A stretch of 55,318 bases of DNA from positions 1 through 55,318 of the forward strand of contig CAJWPC010000008.1 in assembly GCA_913045225.1 (NCBI GenBank), written 5' to 3'. A program made the translations under genes and the position numbers. How positions within the stretch are numbered: the first letter of the stretch is position 1; every line of letters starts with the position of its first letter. This document shows positions 36,114-46,857 of this stretch, one piece after another. Under the pieces are notes generated by a model. That model was not told where the DNA came from. It saw only the letters and a program-made list of their open reading frames with translations, and ran no database searches. The DNA comes from an uncultured Rhodobiaceae bacterium (GTDB lineage Bacteria; Pseudomonadota; Alphaproteobacteria; Rhizobiales; TMED25).

Positions 36114-36150
36114 TTATAAATAAATTATTTAAATTATGCAATGATTTCTT

Positions 36151-37326
36151 ATGAAAATATCAGTTATAATTTGCGCAGCCGGTGATGGGAACAGATTAAA
36201 TAGTGCAAACCCTACCCCAAAACAATATTTAGTCGTAAATGGAAAATCCATTATTGAATACTCAATAGATAAGTTCATAGAGCTTGATATTATAGAAAAT
36301 ATAGTAATTGCAATAAATCCAAGTCACTCTCAATATGCTCTTGATATAATCAAGAAGGATGCTTACAAAGATAAAGTTTTTATAATTCATGGCTCCAACA
36401 CAAGGTTAAAGTCTGTTATGAAAGGCTTGGAATATCTAAACGCTTCTGAAACAACACACGTTTTTATTCATGATGCTGCAAGGCCAAATTTTTCGCAATC
36501 ACTACCTAATAATCTGATAAAAGCGGCAGAAGGCCATCATGGTTCAATACCAATAATAGAAGCTTCAAACACAATTAAACAATTAAAGAATGAAAAATTA
36601 AATACGCTTGATCGATCGTCCATTGTCGAATCGCAAACCCCTCAATTTTTTGAATTCATGGCAATATATAATTCTTATAGAAATCTAGCCAAGCTTACAA
36701 CTGGTGTTAATCATGTAACTGATGATGCACAAGTTGCAGAATTAGCTGGGCTTAAAGTAAATACCTTTAAAGATAGCAAAAAGAATTATAAAATAACAGT
36801 ACACGATGATTTGTGTCGTTTTAAAATGGAAAGCGAAAATATGTCTTCTTCAAGAGTTGGTATTGGTTTTGATGTGCATAAATTTGGAGAGGGTCATAAT
36901 ATTCGAATATTCGGAATTGATATTCCTTTCAATAAAAAATTGGTAGGTCACTCCGATGCAGATGTAGGCCTTCATGCGATAACTGATGCAATATATGGCT
37001 CAATTGGCTCTGACGATATCGGCTCTCACTTTAACCCAGCAGATAAGAGATGGCAGGGAGCAGACTCAAAAATATTCCTAGATCACTCACTATTGAAATT
37101 AGAAGAATTTGGAGGAAAGATACTAAATATCGATCTTGTTGTAATTGCAGAAGAGCCAAATATTAATTCATATAAGAATGCTATAAAAAAAGAGCTGTCA
37201 GAACTACTAAAGATTGATGAGTCAAATATTGGTTTAAAAGCTACGACAACAGAAAAATTAGGTTTTGCTGGTAGAAAGGAAGGAATTGCTGTACAAACTA
37301 TTGTTAACATATCGGTCAAGAAATGA
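36151..37326 (+). CDS. ispDF: Bifunctional IspD/IspF (MEP isoprenoid pathway), 391 aa
   Basis: The N-terminal half (1-230) is 2-C-methyl-D-erythritol 4-phosphate cytidylyltransferase (AAGDGNRL; HDAARPN), and the C-terminal half (from about 236, RVGIGFDVHKFGEG) is the 2,4-cyclodiphosphate synthase with the zinc ligands in DVH and HSDADV. This fusion is typical in Alphaproteobacteria. It makes isopentenyl precursors. It overlaps pncC/cinA by 4 nt. Confidence 0.95.
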   Translation: MKISVIICAAGDGNRLNSANPTPKQYLVVNGKSIIEYSIDKFIELDIIENIVIAINPSHSQYALDIIKKDAYKDKVFIIHGSNTRLKSVMKGLEYLNASETTHVFIHDAARPNFSQSLPNNLIKAAEGHHGSIPIIEASNTIKQLKNEKLNTLDRSSIVESQTPQFFEFMAIYNSYRNLAKLTTGVNHVTDDAQVAELAGLKVNTFKDSKKNYKITVHDDLCRFKMESENMSSSRVGIGFDVHKFGEGHNIRIFGIDIPFNKKLVGHSDADVGLHAITDAIYGSIGSDDIGSHFNPADKRWQGADSKIFLDHSLLKLEEFGGKILNIDLVVIAEEPNINSYKNAIKKELSELLKIDESNIGLKATTTEKLGFAGRKEGIAVQTIVNISVKK

Positions 37327-37814
37327 AACAATTAACCCAATCAGCCATAAATCTTATAGAAATATGTAAGCAGAAAAATCTAAAAATTGGTACAGCTGAA
37401 TCTTGTACTGGAGGACTTATATCTTCAATAATAACATCGATTTCAGGTTCTTCTGAAGTTTTTGAGTTAGGCTATGTGACGTATTCTAATCAGTCAAAGA
37501 TTGATTTATTAAAAGTTAATTATAGAGATATTCAGGATTATGGTGCGGTAAGTAGAGTGGTTTGTTCACAAATGTCATCTAATATAATATCTCTACATCC
37601 AAATATTAACCTGTCTATCGCTGTCTCAGGTATTGCAGGACCAAAAAGTGATGATACAAAAAAAGAAGTTGGACTTGTTTATGTTTCTGTATCATTGAAT
37701 AAAAAAACGCTATGTAAAGAATACAAGTTTGGTGAAATTGGAAGAGATAATGTAAGGCTTAATACATCAATTGAAGCATTTGAGATCTCATACGAGTTAG
37801 CCAGTCAACTATAA
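37323..37814 (+). CDS. pncC: CinA C-terminal domain, nicotinamide-nucleotide amidase PncC-like, 163 aa
   Basis: Single-domain CinA_C protein with IGTAESCTGGLI (conserved active-site Ser/Thr region, 22-33), ELGYVTYSN and SGIAGPKSDD motifs. It deamidates NMN to NaMN in NAD recycling. Its 3' end overlaps by 10 nt the end of the convergent COQ10-like gene. Confidence 0.9.
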   Translation: MKQLTQSAINLIEICKQKNLKIGTAESCTGGLISSIITSISGSSEVFELGYVTYSNQSKIDLLKVNYRDIQDYGAVSRVVCSQMSSNIISLHPNINLSIAVSGIAGPKSDDTKKEVGLVYVSVSLNKKTLCKEYKFGEIGRDNVRLNTSIEAFEISYELASQL

Positions 37815-38248
37815 AGCTTATTTGCCCGGCTTTCAAAAGCAAAAATATATTTACTGAATACCCTTTCAAACATAAGATTGATAACCTTTCCTGTGAATGA
37901 ATTTTTTGCGATAAAATCGATCTCAAATAAAATTTCTGAACCATTTTCAATATCTATAAATTGCCAATAATTATTTAATTTGCGAAATGGTCCGTCGCTG
38001 TTTACAACTTCAATCGTAAATTTTTTCTTATTCAAGATGATATGTGATGTAAAAAACTCATTTAAAAAACCATATCCAACCTCCATAATCGCATCAATAT
38101 AGATAATATCTCCATCTTTTCTTTTTTTTATAACCTCAAGCGACTTGCATGCCGGCACAAAATATGGATAACTCTCAATATCCGAGACTAGGGCATACAT
38201 ATCATTTGCACTATATTGTACTGTTCTTGAGAGTTTTTTTGACTTCAT
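37805..38248 (-). CDS. COQ10/RatA-like SRPBCC-family protein, 147 aa
   Basis: Helix-grip (START-like) fold: MYALVSDIESYPYFVPAC, a conserved segment near residues 12-30, then FTSHIILN and FRKLNNYWQF. In Alphaproteobacteria this gene follows lipA and is annotated as coenzyme Q-binding protein COQ10 or ribosome-association toxin RatA; the role here is unknown. I choose ATG at 38248, 4 nt after the lipA stop, since the upstream in-frame codons read through lipA and do not resemble the family. Confidence 0.82.
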   Translation of the reverse strand: MKSKKLSRTVQYSANDMYALVSDIESYPYFVPACKSLEVIKKRKDGDIIYIDAIMEVGYGFLNEFFTSHIILNKKKFTIEVVNSDGPFRKLNNYWQFIDIENGSEILFEIDFIAKNSFTGKVINLMFERVFSKYIFAFESRANKLYS

Positions 38249-38252
38249 CAAA

Positions 38253-39194
38253 TTATGTAGCATTTTTAAGTTTGATAAAATCCTCATCCGCATGAAAAGA
38301 TGAACGTGTAAAAGGACTTGCAGAAACCATCTTGAAACCTTTTGACTTTGCAATTGATGCGTAGCTTTCAAAAATTTCAGGGTGCACGTACTCCATTACT
38401 TTTGCATGCCTTATCGTTGGTTGTAGATATTGACCTATTGTTATAAAATCGACATTGGCTGATATCATATCATCCATCACCTGTAAAACCTCTTCTCTTT
38501 TTTCACCTAAACCAACCATTATTCCAGATTTTGTAAATATTGAATTGTCCCTATTCTTTATTTCTTTTAATAAATTCAATGAATGAAAGTATCGTGCACC
38601 AGGGCGGATACTAAGATACATTGAAGGAACTGTCTCAAGATTGTGATTAAAGACATCCGGCTTTTGCTTCATTAAGATGTCGATTGCTCTATCTTTTCTT
38701 AAAAAATCTGGTGTTAAAATCTCAATTGTCGTAGATGGGGATATTTTTCTAATATTTGCTATTACATCTACAAAATGCTGTGCTCCACCATCTTCTAGAT
38801 CATCCCTGTCAACTGAAGTTATGACAACGTGCCTTAGATCCATTTTTTTTACCGCGTTTGCGACGGATAGCGCTTCATTTTGATCAATGGGCTCAGGTAT
38901 GCCAGTTTTAACATTACAAAAGGAGCAAGCTCGGGTGCAAGTGTCACCTAATATCATAAAGGTTGCATGTTTCTGATCCCAACAATCCGACACATTTGGA
39001 CAAGCCGCTTCTTGGCAAACCGTTACAAGATTATTCTCCTTGATAATTTTATGTGTTTCAAGATAATTAACTGAATTCCTATATCTGACTTTAATCCAAG
39101 GCGGTTTCTTCCCGCTTGGGTTTTGTGGTTTATTACGAAATTGTGGGTGACGTAATTTCTCTGGCTGATTTAATTTATTTATTATATTTACCAT
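38253..39194 (-). CDS. lipA: Lipoyl synthase, 313 aa
   Basis: Radical-SAM enzyme that inserts two sulfurs into octanoyl-protein to make lipoyl groups. The auxiliary cluster Cys60, Cys65 and Cys71 and the SAM cluster Cys86-x3-Cys90-x2-Cys93 are present (CTRACSFC). It supports lipoylation of the PDH subunits in the same operon. It is 3 nt downstream of lpdA's stop. Confidence 0.95.
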   Translation of the reverse strand: MVNIINKLNQPEKLRHPQFRNKPQNPSGKKPPWIKVRYRNSVNYLETHKIIKENNLVTVCQEAACPNVSDCWDQKHATFMILGDTCTRACSFCNVKTGIPEPIDQNEALSVANAVKKMDLRHVVITSVDRDDLEDGGAQHFVDVIANIRKISPSTTIEILTPDFLRKDRAIDILMKQKPDVFNHNLETVPSMYLSIRPGARYFHSLNLLKEIKNRDNSIFTKSGIMVGLGEKREEVLQVMDDMISANVDFITIGQYLQPTIRHAKVMEYVHPEIFESYASIAKSKGFKMVSASPFTRSSFHADEDFIKLKNAT

Positions 39195-39196
39195 AA

Positions 39197-40594
39197 TTAT
39201 TTGTAATGAATTGGTATATCATATGCACTGAGAACAGCTTCGTGCATTGACTCTGAAATCGTTGGGTGAGGAAATATTGTGTTCATAATATCTTCTTCGG
39301 TACCTTCCATATTTTTTGCAATAGCATACCCGTGGATTAGTTCCGTAACACCGTCCCCAATCATGTGTGCGCCAAGCAGTTCACCGGTAGCACTCTCATA
39401 TATCACTTTCACAAAACCTGCGTCATTAGAAATTGCCTTGGCCTTCCCATTTGCAATTAACGGGAATTTACCAACCTTGACGGAACTGTACTTATTTTTT
39501 GCTTCACTTTCAGAAAGACCAATTGATGCAATTTGTGGCGAAGAATATACACATCCGGGTATATTGGCCTTTTCAATTGCATGTGTCTGGATACCAGATA
39601 TATGCTCTGCTGCTATTATGCCTTCATGAGAGGCTTTATGGGCCAACCAAGGCGCCCCCGCTACATCGCCAATTGCGTAAATATTTTTGACATTTGTTTG
39701 CATAAACTCATTTGTTATAATGTGACCGTCACTAATATTTATACTATTATGTTCCAAGCCAATATTTTCAATATTGCCAGTTATCCCAACAGCCATTACG
39801 ACTTTATTAGCATTCAGTTTGCTGCGTTTCTTATTGATATTATGTATCAACTCTATATTTAAGGTGTCTCTACTTTTTGTTATGGAGTTCACATATGAGC
39901 CTAAGTGAAACTTTATTCCTTGTTTTTCAAATTCAGTCTTTGCATACTCGGATACCTCATCATCCTCATTCGGAAGAATTTTATCTGCTAACTCTACCAC
40001 ATTCACCTTAACCCCGATTGCATTGTAAAAATTAGCAAATTCTATTCCAATTGCTCCTGATCCAATCACAACAATTGATTTAGGCATCTTATTCGGTATC
40101 ATTGCTTGTTTATAAGACCAAACATCTTCGCTAAAGCTTATACCAGGTAATTCTTTTGGGCGTGCACCAGTTGAAATAATAATATTCTTTGTTGATATAG
40201 TAGTTTCTTTATTACCAGATTGAATCTTGATAGTGTTGCTGTCTATGATATAGCCATTCCCATTAATTAAATCAATTTTATTCTTTTTTAATAGGTAACC
40301 AATACCTTGAGAAAGGTCGTTAGCCACTCCACGAGATCGATCAATAATATTTTTAAAGTTAAAACTTACATTTTCAGCTGTCACTCCATAATAATCTGAC
40401 TTCTTCATGATGGAATAAACTTCTGATGATTTTAGAAGTGCTTTTGTGGGTATGCAGCCCCAATTTAGACAAATACCACCCAGTTTATCTTTTTCAATTA
40501 TTGCTGTTTTGTGTCCCAATTGCGCAGCACGAATTGCTGCGACATAACCTCCAGGACCGGAGCCAATAATGGTAACATCATATTTTAAATCCAT
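39197..40594 (-). CDS. lpdA: Dihydrolipoyl dehydrogenase (E3), 465 aa
   Basis: FAD flavoprotein with [10 protein letters not shown] (11-20), redox-active disulfide Cys42-x4-Cys47 ([13 protein letters not shown]), NAD-binding GSGAIGIEF and the C-terminal HPTISE segment that holds the catalytic His-Glu pair. It reoxidises lipoyl domains for pyruvate dehydrogenase. Length is normal. Confidence 0.95.
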   Translation of the reverse strand: MDLKYDVTIIGSGPGGYVAAIRAAQLGHKTAIIEKDKLGGICLNWGCIPTKALLKSSEVYSIMKKSDYYGVTAENVSFNFKNIIDRSRGVANDLSQGIGYLLKKNKIDLINGNGYIIDSNTIKIQSGNKETTISTKNIIISTGARPKELPGISFSEDVWSYKQAMIPNKMPKSIVVIGSGAIGIEFANFYNAIGVKVNVVELADKILPNEDDEVSEYAKTEFEKQGIKFHLGSYVNSITKSRDTLNIELIHNINKKRSKLNANKVVMAVGITGNIENIGLEHNSINISDGHIITNEFMQTNVKNIYAIGDVAGAPWLAHKASHEGIIAAEHISGIQTHAIEKANIPGCVYSSPQIASIGLSESEAKNKYSSVKVGKFPLIANGKAKAISNDAGFVKVIYESATGELLGAHMIGDGVTELIHGYAIAKNMEGTEEDIMNTIFPHPTISESMHEAVLSAYDIPIHYK

Positions 40595-40614
40595 TTAACT
40601 TTCCATGTGGTAAT

Positions 40615-41961
40615 TTATAATAACATAAGGTTTGGGTTTTCAATTAGTCGCTTCATGTATGCAAGAAATTTCGCACCAACTGCTCCATCAATTAATCTGT
40701 GATCAGCAGTAAGTGTTATAGAAATTAGTTCATCTATATCCACAGCATCATCAATTACAACTGGAACTTTTCGTGATGATCCAATTGATAGTATTGATGC
40801 TTGCGGTGGATTTATGATTGATGTGAAACTCTTAATGCCATATGAGCCAAGGTTTGAAATTGAAATTGTTCCCCCTTGATATTCTGATGGGGATAATTTC
40901 TTCTCTCGAGCTCTTGAAATAAGATCACTAATTTCATTACTAATTTTGAGTAGTCCTTTATTTTCAACATTCCTTATAATTGGTGTGATTAGCCCATTAT
41001 CTATCGCTACAGCTATGCCGATATCTGTAGAATTGTATGAATAGATTTGATCCCCTTCCCATGATGCATTCACCTCAGGCGTATGCAACATCGCCATTGA
41101 AGTTATTTTAATTAAGAAATGGTTGAATGATAATTTTGTTTCATCAAGCATGTCCTCATTCATTTTTTTTCTCACTTCATTTAGCTTCTTTATACTTGCA
41201 TCAATATTTAGCGTGTATGAGGGTATCGTTGAGTTTGACTGTTGTAATCGTTCTGCGATAACAGACCTCATTGTATCTATCGTTCTCACAGTATAATTTA
41301 ATTTATTACCCTCATTTATTATATCAGTCTTCGTCGATGGACTAACATCTTCAAGTCTTACCCCCGATTCCAAACTTAAACCACTTTCAAGTTTTAAATC
41401 AGTTCCAACATATGTCTGGGCAGGCACATTTGCTTCTGGTTTATGTGCCTCAACATCTTTCTTGAGTATTCTACCGTTTGGGCCTGTTCCACGAATATCT
41501 GTAAGCTCTATACCTTTATCTTTGGCAATCCTTTTTGCGATGGGGCTAATAAATATTCGATTTCCATCGTCAATATCCGGCTCTGTTGTGTCAATTTCGT
41601 CGACCAATTCTCGAACCACGGCTTCACCGCTCTCTTTATCAATGATAGAATATTCATTGTCATCTGTTGCTTCCATGTTATTACTGTTACTTGTATCCAA
41701 ATCTTCAATGGAATCATTTTCAGACTCCAGTATTATGGCTATTGGTTCGTTAACTTTTACATCAACAGAACCTTCTGCAATCAGTATTTTTCCTAAAATG
41801 CCATCGTCCGCTGACTCGAATTCCATTACGGCTTTATCTGTTTCTATTTCAGCAATAATATCGCCGGATGATATTTGATCGCCTTCTGCCTTATGCCACT
41901 TAACAATATTACCCATTTCCATTGTTGGAGATAATGCTGGCATATAAATAGTTATTGACAT
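40615..41961 (-). CDS. pdhC: Pyruvate dehydrogenase E2, dihydrolipoyl acetyltransferase, 448 aa
   Basis: One N-terminal lipoyl domain (Lys43 in EIETDKAVMEFE), an acidic linker, a peripheral-subunit-binding domain (ISPIAKRIAKDKGIEL) and a catalytic domain ending in DHRLIDGA. Start ATG at 41961 follows AAGGAGC and gives a normal lipoyl N-terminus; an upstream in-frame start adds 10 extra residues. It lies 10 nt after pdhB. Confidence 0.95.
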   Translation of the reverse strand: MSITIYMPALSPTMEMGNIVKWHKAEGDQISSGDIIAEIETDKAVMEFESADDGILGKILIAEGSVDVKVNEPIAIILESENDSIEDLDTSNSNNMEATDDNEYSIIDKESGEAVVRELVDEIDTTEPDIDDGNRIFISPIAKRIAKDKGIELTDIRGTGPNGRILKKDVEAHKPEANVPAQTYVGTDLKLESGLSLESGVRLEDVSPSTKTDIINEGNKLNYTVRTIDTMRSVIAERLQQSNSTIPSYTLNIDASIKKLNEVRKKMNEDMLDETKLSFNHFLIKITSMAMLHTPEVNASWEGDQIYSYNSTDIGIAVAIDNGLITPIIRNVENKGLLKISNEISDLISRAREKKLSPSEYQGGTISISNLGSYGIKSFTSIINPPQASILSIGSSRKVPVVIDDAVDIDELISITLTADHRLIDGAVGAKFLAYMKRLIENPNLMLL

Positions 41962-41971
41962 TTGTAGCTCC

Positions 41972-43291
41972 TTATTCGAATAAACTTTCAATAATCTTGA
42001 TTAATTCATCTTCTGATGGCAATGCTAAATTCTCTAAATTCTCAGCGTATGGCATTGGAACATCTTTACCTGTAAGACGTAAAACAGGAGCATCAAGCCA
42101 GTCAAAAGCGTTTTCCATTATAACAGATATAATTTCCGATGATACCCCGCATTGTGACCAACCTTGTTCAACAACAACACATTTATTTGTTTTCTGTATT
42201 GAGCTAATAATTGCTTTCGTGTCGAGTGGTTTAATGGTTCTTAAGTCAAGAACCTCACAATCGATATTTTTCTTTGCTAATTTCTTTGATGCTTCAAGAC
42301 ACATTTTTAATGAAATAGAATGGGAAATTAGGGTTATATCAGAGCCTTCCCTGAGTATTTTTGCCTTCCCTATTGAAATTACATCATCATTATCTTCTTC
42401 GATCGACTCTTGATCGGAATACAAGATTTCATTCTCAAGAAAAATAACTGGATTAGGATCTCTGATGGCAGCCTTAAGTAGCCCCTTATGATCTCTTGCA
42501 GAGAACGGTGATATAACTTTTAGTCCTGGTATATGTGAAAACCAAGCCGTCAAATCTTGACTATGTTGCGCGGCAACTCTGGCTGCTGCTCCATTTGGCC
42601 CACGAAATACTATTGGGCAGTTTAGTTGCCCACCACCCATATAAAGTGTTTTAGCTGCTGAATTGATTATGTGATCCATTGCCTGAAGAGAAAAATTAAA
42701 AGTCATAAATTCTACAACAGGTTTTAACCCGGAAAAAGATGCACCGATTGCTAAGCCTGCAAAACCATTTTCGGTAATAGGAGTATCGATTACCCTTGAG
42801 GCACCGAATTCCTGAAGTAAACCCTGGGTTACCTTGTAGGCGCCTTGATATTCAGCTACTTCTTCGCCCATCACGAATACATTCTTATCTCTTCGCATTT
42901 CTTCAGCAAGAGCATCCCTAATAGCCTCTCGGACCGATATCTTATCTTGTTTTTTATCTTGATCAATGACACGGTCTTTTATGATTTTTTTCTTAGGTTG
43001 ATCATCTATAGTATTTGTGAATAGCTTACCTTTGAGTTTTTCTGTACTTGTATTTGTCTCGATTATTGCAATGGGTGTTTTTACTGCAATTTGATCTTGA
43101 CCATTTTCAACCAAAAATTCAGATATAACACCTTCAATTTGACTTTCAACTTCCATTGATGCTTTATCGGTTTCTATTTCGGCAATTGGATCACCAATTT
43201 TTAGATGATCACCGACTTTAACAAGCCACTTTGTCAAGGTACCTTCAGTCATGCTGGGTGACATTGCGGGCATGTAAACTTCAGTTTTCAT
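41972..43291 (-). CDS. pdhB: Pyruvate dehydrogenase E1 beta subunit with fused lipoyl domain, 439 aa
   Basis: Residues 1-80 are a lipoyl domain (Lys43 in [12 protein letters not shown]), then a transketolase-like E1-beta core with [20 protein letters not shown] and [13 protein letters not shown]-type motifs. The E1beta-lipoyl fusion is an alphaproteobacterial feature. It pairs with PdhA for the thiamine-diphosphate step. Confidence 0.95.
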   Translation of the reverse strand: MKTEVYMPAMSPSMTEGTLTKWLVKVGDHLKIGDPIAEIETDKASMEVESQIEGVISEFLVENGQDQIAVKTPIAIIETNTSTEKLKGKLFTNTIDDQPKKKIIKDRVIDQDKKQDKISVREAIRDALAEEMRRDKNVFVMGEEVAEYQGAYKVTQGLLQEFGASRVIDTPITENGFAGLAIGASFSGLKPVVEFMTFNFSLQAMDHIINSAAKTLYMGGGQLNCPIVFRGPNGAAARVAAQHSQDLTAWFSHIPGLKVISPFSARDHKGLLKAAIRDPNPVIFLENEILYSDQESIEEDNDDVISIGKAKILREGSDITLISHSISLKMCLEASKKLAKKNIDCEVLDLRTIKPLDTKAIISSIQKTNKCVVVEQGWSQCGVSSEIISVIMENAFDWLDAPVLRLTGKDVPMPYAENLENLALPSEDELIKIIESLFE

Positions 43292-43299
43292 TACGAATC

Positions 43300-44289
43300 C
43301 TATTGGTAAACATCGACAAATAACTCAGACGGATCAGGTAACGGACTATCTGCGGCAAATTGAGCTGATTGATCAACCACTTGCTTGATTTCAGCATTTA
43401 ATACTTGCAATTTGTCTTCTGTGAGAAAGTTATTCTCGATAATTAAATTCTTAAGGCTTTCTATCGGGTCAGAGTGTTCTCTTACCTCCTTTACCTCATC
43501 GCGAGTCCTATATTGCGCAGGATCAGACATTGAATGACCCCTATACCGATATGTGAGCATTTCTAGTATGTATGGCCCCCCATTGTTTCTAACTTTTGTT
43601 ACAGCCCTTTTTCCGGCATCAATAACAGACTCAATGTCCATACCATTAACCTGTTCCCCTTCAATCCCAAAGCTTATTCCCCTTTGAGATAAGTCTTTCT
43701 GAGCTGATGAACGTTGCACTGAAGTTCCCATAGCATATCTATTATTTTCTATTACATAAATACAAGGGAGTTCCCATAATTTGGCCATATTAAAACTTTC
43801 ATACACCTGACCTTGGTTAGCTGCACCATCACCAAAATAAGTAAGGGTAACAGCTTTGTTTTTTTTGTACTTGTTTGAAAATGCCAAACCAGTTCCAAGT
43901 GGAACGGACGCACCAACAATACCGTGCCCACCAAAAAAATTTGCTTCTTTGGAAAACATGTGCATTGATCCTCCTTTTCCTTTTGAATAACCGTCTGTAC
44001 GACCGTAAAGCTCAGCCATAACGCCATCAGGACTCATACCGCAAGCTAGCATATGTCCGTGATCTCTGTAGGTAGTTATAACCTGATCACCGTCTCTAAT
44101 ACACATTTGAAGGCCTACAACAACAGCCTCCTGACCTATGTATAGATGACAGAAACCACCTATTTGACCTAGCCCGTATGATTGCCCGGCCTTTTCTTCA
44201 AATCTTCTTATTAAAAGCATTTTCTTGTATGCTTCAATTGCATCAGATTTAGTTAGTTTTCTGTTGTTTTTTTTAGTTTTATTTATCAT
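43300..44289 (-). CDS. pdhA: Pyruvate dehydrogenase E1 alpha subunit, 329 aa
   Basis: Thiamine-diphosphate binding motif [20 protein letters not shown] is intact, with the earlier [15 protein letters not shown] segment. I choose ATG at 44289; a longer upstream extension with Tyr/Ile-rich sequence lacks family similarity. It overlaps nothing and precedes pdhB by 8 nt. It has a 98-nt leader after ftsB that may carry a separate promoter. Confidence 0.93.
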   Translation of the reverse strand: MINKTKKNNRKLTKSDAIEAYKKMLLIRRFEEKAGQSYGLGQIGGFCHLYIGQEAVVVGLQMCIRDGDQVITTYRDHGHMLACGMSPDGVMAELYGRTDGYSKGKGGSMHMFSKEANFFGGHGIVGASVPLGTGLAFSNKYKKNKAVTLTYFGDGAANQGQVYESFNMAKLWELPCIYVIENNRYAMGTSVQRSSAQKDLSQRGISFGIEGEQVNGMDIESVIDAGKRAVTKVRNNGGPYILEMLTYRYRGHSMSDPAQYRTRDEVKEVREHSDPIESLKNLIIENNFLTEDKLQVLNAEIKQVVDQSAQFAADSPLPDPSELFVDVYQ

Positions 44290-44387
44290 AAATAAAGTAC
44301 TTAATATTGATATTATATATATATAATTACTACAAATATACAAAATTGACAAAAAATAGAATGATCGTTCGATTTTTGTTAATTAAA

Positions 44388-44690
44388 TTATTTAATTATA
44401 ATAATTTCATCTGGATGAGCGTAATATAGTATCTTTTTTGCCTTCTCTTGTAACATATCAGCGTCTATATTTTTCTCCAATAGGGATATATGTTTTTCTA
44501 ACAAAAGTCTTTCCTCTTTAACTGAGGCCAAATCAACATGCAATGCATTTAACTGACTCTTGAGAATTGCATTTTTAGATAGTCCCGAGTCGCCGATAAA
44601 AATGTGATAGGAAATATACCCGAGAAAAAAAACTAACAATAATGGCAGTAATAGAGTCGAGGCATATTTTTTTAATTTGAGGAATAACAT
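44388..44690 (-). CDS. ftsB: FtsB/DivIC-type septum formation initiator, 100 aa
   Basis: One N-terminal membrane helix (about 10-29) is followed by a leucine-heptad coiled coil (about 40-85), the FtsB/DivIC layout. It acts in the FtsQLB division complex. Location between eno and pdhA is the canonical alphaproteobacterial site, strengthening the call for a family with low sequence identity. Confidence 0.85.
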   Translation of the reverse strand: MLFLKLKKYASTLLLPLLLVFFLGYISYHIFIGDSGLSKNAILKSQLNALHVDLASVKEERLLLEKHISLLEKNIDADMLQEKAKKILYYAHPDEIIIIK

Positions 44691-44724
44691 AGATATTTTG
44701 TATTAGATAAATTTTAATATTTAA

Positions 44725-46005
44725 TTAAATATATTTACTAAATTCACTCCTGCCAGGATAGTAACATCTGTCACCAAGCTCTTCTTCAATTCTTAATAAT
44801 TGATTATATTTCGCTGTGCGGTCGGATCTTGACAGAGAACCGGTTTTTATCTGACCTGCATTAGTCGCAACTGACAAATCTGCAATTGTAGTATCTTCTG
44901 TTTCACCGGATCTATGTGATATGACACAAGAATAATCATGGCTCTTTGCTATATTAATTGCATTTAGTGTTTCTGTAAGTGTTCCTATTTGGTTAACCTT
45001 AATGAGTATTGAATTTGCAATATTCGCATTTATTCCTTTTAAGAACCTTTTCTCATTAGTAACAAACAAATCATCACCTACTAACTGACACTTGCCACCG
45101 ATTGAACTTGTTAATTTTTTCCAGCCATCCCAATCATCTTCAGACATCGCATCTTCAATCGAGATTACAGGATAATCTCTAATTAATTGTTCATAGAAAT
45201 TGATCATACCCTCTACGTTTTCTGCCTCTCCATGAGGCTCTATTTGATACTTACTATCTTCAAAGAATTCACTGGAGGCAGCGTCTAACGCAAGAAAAAT
45301 ATCTTTACCGCTAGTATAGCCAGCATCAGAAATTGACTTAATAATAATTTCTATTGCATCTTTTGTACTTGCAAGATTCGGAGCGAAGCCACCTTCATCA
45401 CCAACAGATGTCCCAAGTGATTTTGATTTGAGATTTTCTTTCAGATATTTAAATACTTCAGCGCCCGCCCTCAGAGACTCCCGGAATGAACTAAAATTAG
45501 CAGGAATTATCATAAATTCTTGTATGTTGATTGGATTATCTGCATGTGCTCCTCCATTCAAAATATTCATCATCGGTACAGGTAATTTAAAATCTTTACT
45601 ATCTGTTAGATACTCATACAGTTTTTTATTTTCATAAATTGAAGCTGCTTTTGCAATTGCGATAGATACAGCCAATATTGCATTTGCACCAAGTCTGCTT
45701 TTATTTTCTGTGCCATCTAATTCAACTAACATTTTATCAATATCCGACTGGTTGAATGGACTTAAGCCAATTAGGGATTCATTAATCTCGGTATTGATGT
45801 TATTAACAGCTTTCATTACACCCATACCTTTATACCTATTATCGCCGTCTCGTAATTCTACAGCCTCATGTATTCCAGTTGAAGCTCCAGAAGGTACAGA
45901 ATATCTTGATTGAACACCGTTATCTAAAGTTACATCTGCTTCAACCGTAGGGTTTCCCCTACTGTCTAATATCTCACGACCCATTATCTTTAATATTTTT
46001 GACAC
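44725..46005 (-). CDS. eno: Enolase, 426 aa
   Basis: Converts 2-phosphoglycerate to phosphoenolpyruvate. [14 protein letters not shown] near the N-terminus, [18 protein letters not shown], and the signature [15 protein letters not shown] plus [15 protein letters not shown] are intact. The start is the GTG at 46005 ([12 protein letters not shown]), with an AGGTGAAAG ribosome binding site and 13 nt after kdsA; the longer frame overlaps kdsA without family support. Confidence 0.95.
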   Translation of the reverse strand: MSKILKIMGREILDSRGNPTVEADVTLDNGVQSRYSVPSGASTGIHEAVELRDGDNRYKGMGVMKAVNNINTEINESLIGLSPFNQSDIDKMLVELDGTENKSRLGANAILAVSIAIAKAASIYENKKLYEYLTDSKDFKLPVPMMNILNGGAHADNPINIQEFMIIPANFSSFRESLRAGAEVFKYLKENLKSKSLGTSVGDEGGFAPNLASTKDAIEIIIKSISDAGYTSGKDIFLALDAASSEFFEDSKYQIEPHGEAENVEGMINFYEQLIRDYPVISIEDAMSEDDWDGWKKLTSSIGGKCQLVGDDLFVTNEKRFLKGINANIANSILIKVNQIGTLTETLNAINIAKSHDYSCVISHRSGETEDTTIADLSVATNAGQIKTGSLSRSDRTAKYNQLLRIEEELGDRCYYPGRSEFSKYI

Positions 46006-46018
46006 TCTTTCACCTATT

Positions 46019-46843
46019 TTAACTCTCGAGATTTTTCGATAACTTATCAAATTGTATTAATTTTTTCGCGAGCAAATGGAATTCATTCAAGTCAAGTTGA
46101 TTATCTCCATCTGATATTGCCGCAGGTGGGTTATTATGAACTTCAGCGAATACAGCTGATACGCCGATTGAAACAGCTGCAGTTGATAATGACTCTATAA
46201 ATTCCTTTTGACCGCCACTACTCTCTCCGCCACCCGGTAATTGGACTGAATGTGTGGCATCAAAAATTATTGGAAAATCAAGTTTTTTCATAATTTCGAT
46301 AGAGCGAAAATCTACAACTAGATTGTTATAGCCAAAACTATACCCCCTTTCGGTTAGACATATACTAGTGTTGGATTGAGAAAGTACTTTTTCTGCTGAG
46401 TATTTTATATCCCACGGTGACATGAATTGAGATTTTTTAATATTCACAGGCTTTTTAGTATTTGCTGCAGCTAAAATTAAGTCTGTTTGCCTTGCAAGGA
46501 AAGCAGGTATTTGCAAAATATCGACGTAGTCTTTAATAATATCACACTGCTCAGGTTCATGTACATCCGTTAATATTGGTAGATCAGTTTCTTCTTTGAT
46601 TGCTGCAAATATTTCCAATGAGTCCTCTAAACCAACACCCCTTTTTGATTTGATACTCGTTCTATTTGCTTTATCAAAGGAGCTTTTAAATATAAGCCCT
46701 ACTTCAAGTTCAGTTGATATTTTCTTTAAACTGTGTGCCATTGATAATGAATGTGACCTAGACTCCAACGCACATGGACCTGCTATAAAAACTAAAGGGT
46801 TATTATTTGATATTTCTAGTTTACCTATTCTTATTGAGCTCAA
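46019..46843 (-). CDS. kdsA: KDO-8-phosphate synthase (2-dehydro-3-deoxyphosphooctonate aldolase), 274 aa
   Basis: Condenses arabinose-5-phosphate with phosphoenolpyruvate to make KDO-8-phosphate for lipopolysaccharide. [11 protein letters not shown] near the N-terminus, [18 protein letters not shown] and [12 protein letters not shown] are conserved. The start is TTG at 46843 with AAGGAGA 7 nt upstream. Adjacent eno makes its co-substrate PEP. It implies an LPS-bearing Gram-negative cell. Confidence 0.95.
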   Translation of the reverse strand: MSSIRIGKLEISNNNPLVFIAGPCALESRSHSLSMAHSLKKISTELEVGLIFKSSFDKANRTSIKSKRGVGLEDSLEIFAAIKEETDLPILTDVHEPEQCDIIKDYVDILQIPAFLARQTDLILAAANTKKPVNIKKSQFMSPWDIKYSAEKVLSQSNTSICLTERGYSFGYNNLVVDFRSIEIMKKLDFPIIFDATHSVQLPGGGESSGGQKEFIESLSTAAVSIGVSAVFAEVHNNPPAAISDGDNQLDLNEFHLLAKKLIQFDKLSKNLES

Positions 46844-46857
46844 TATGAATCTCCTTT

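Noticed and set aside
44290-44387. GAATGATCGTTC near-palindrome and T tract as a terminator after ftsB
   Set aside because: The inner bases do not pair; only three base pairs remain, so a stable stem would not form.
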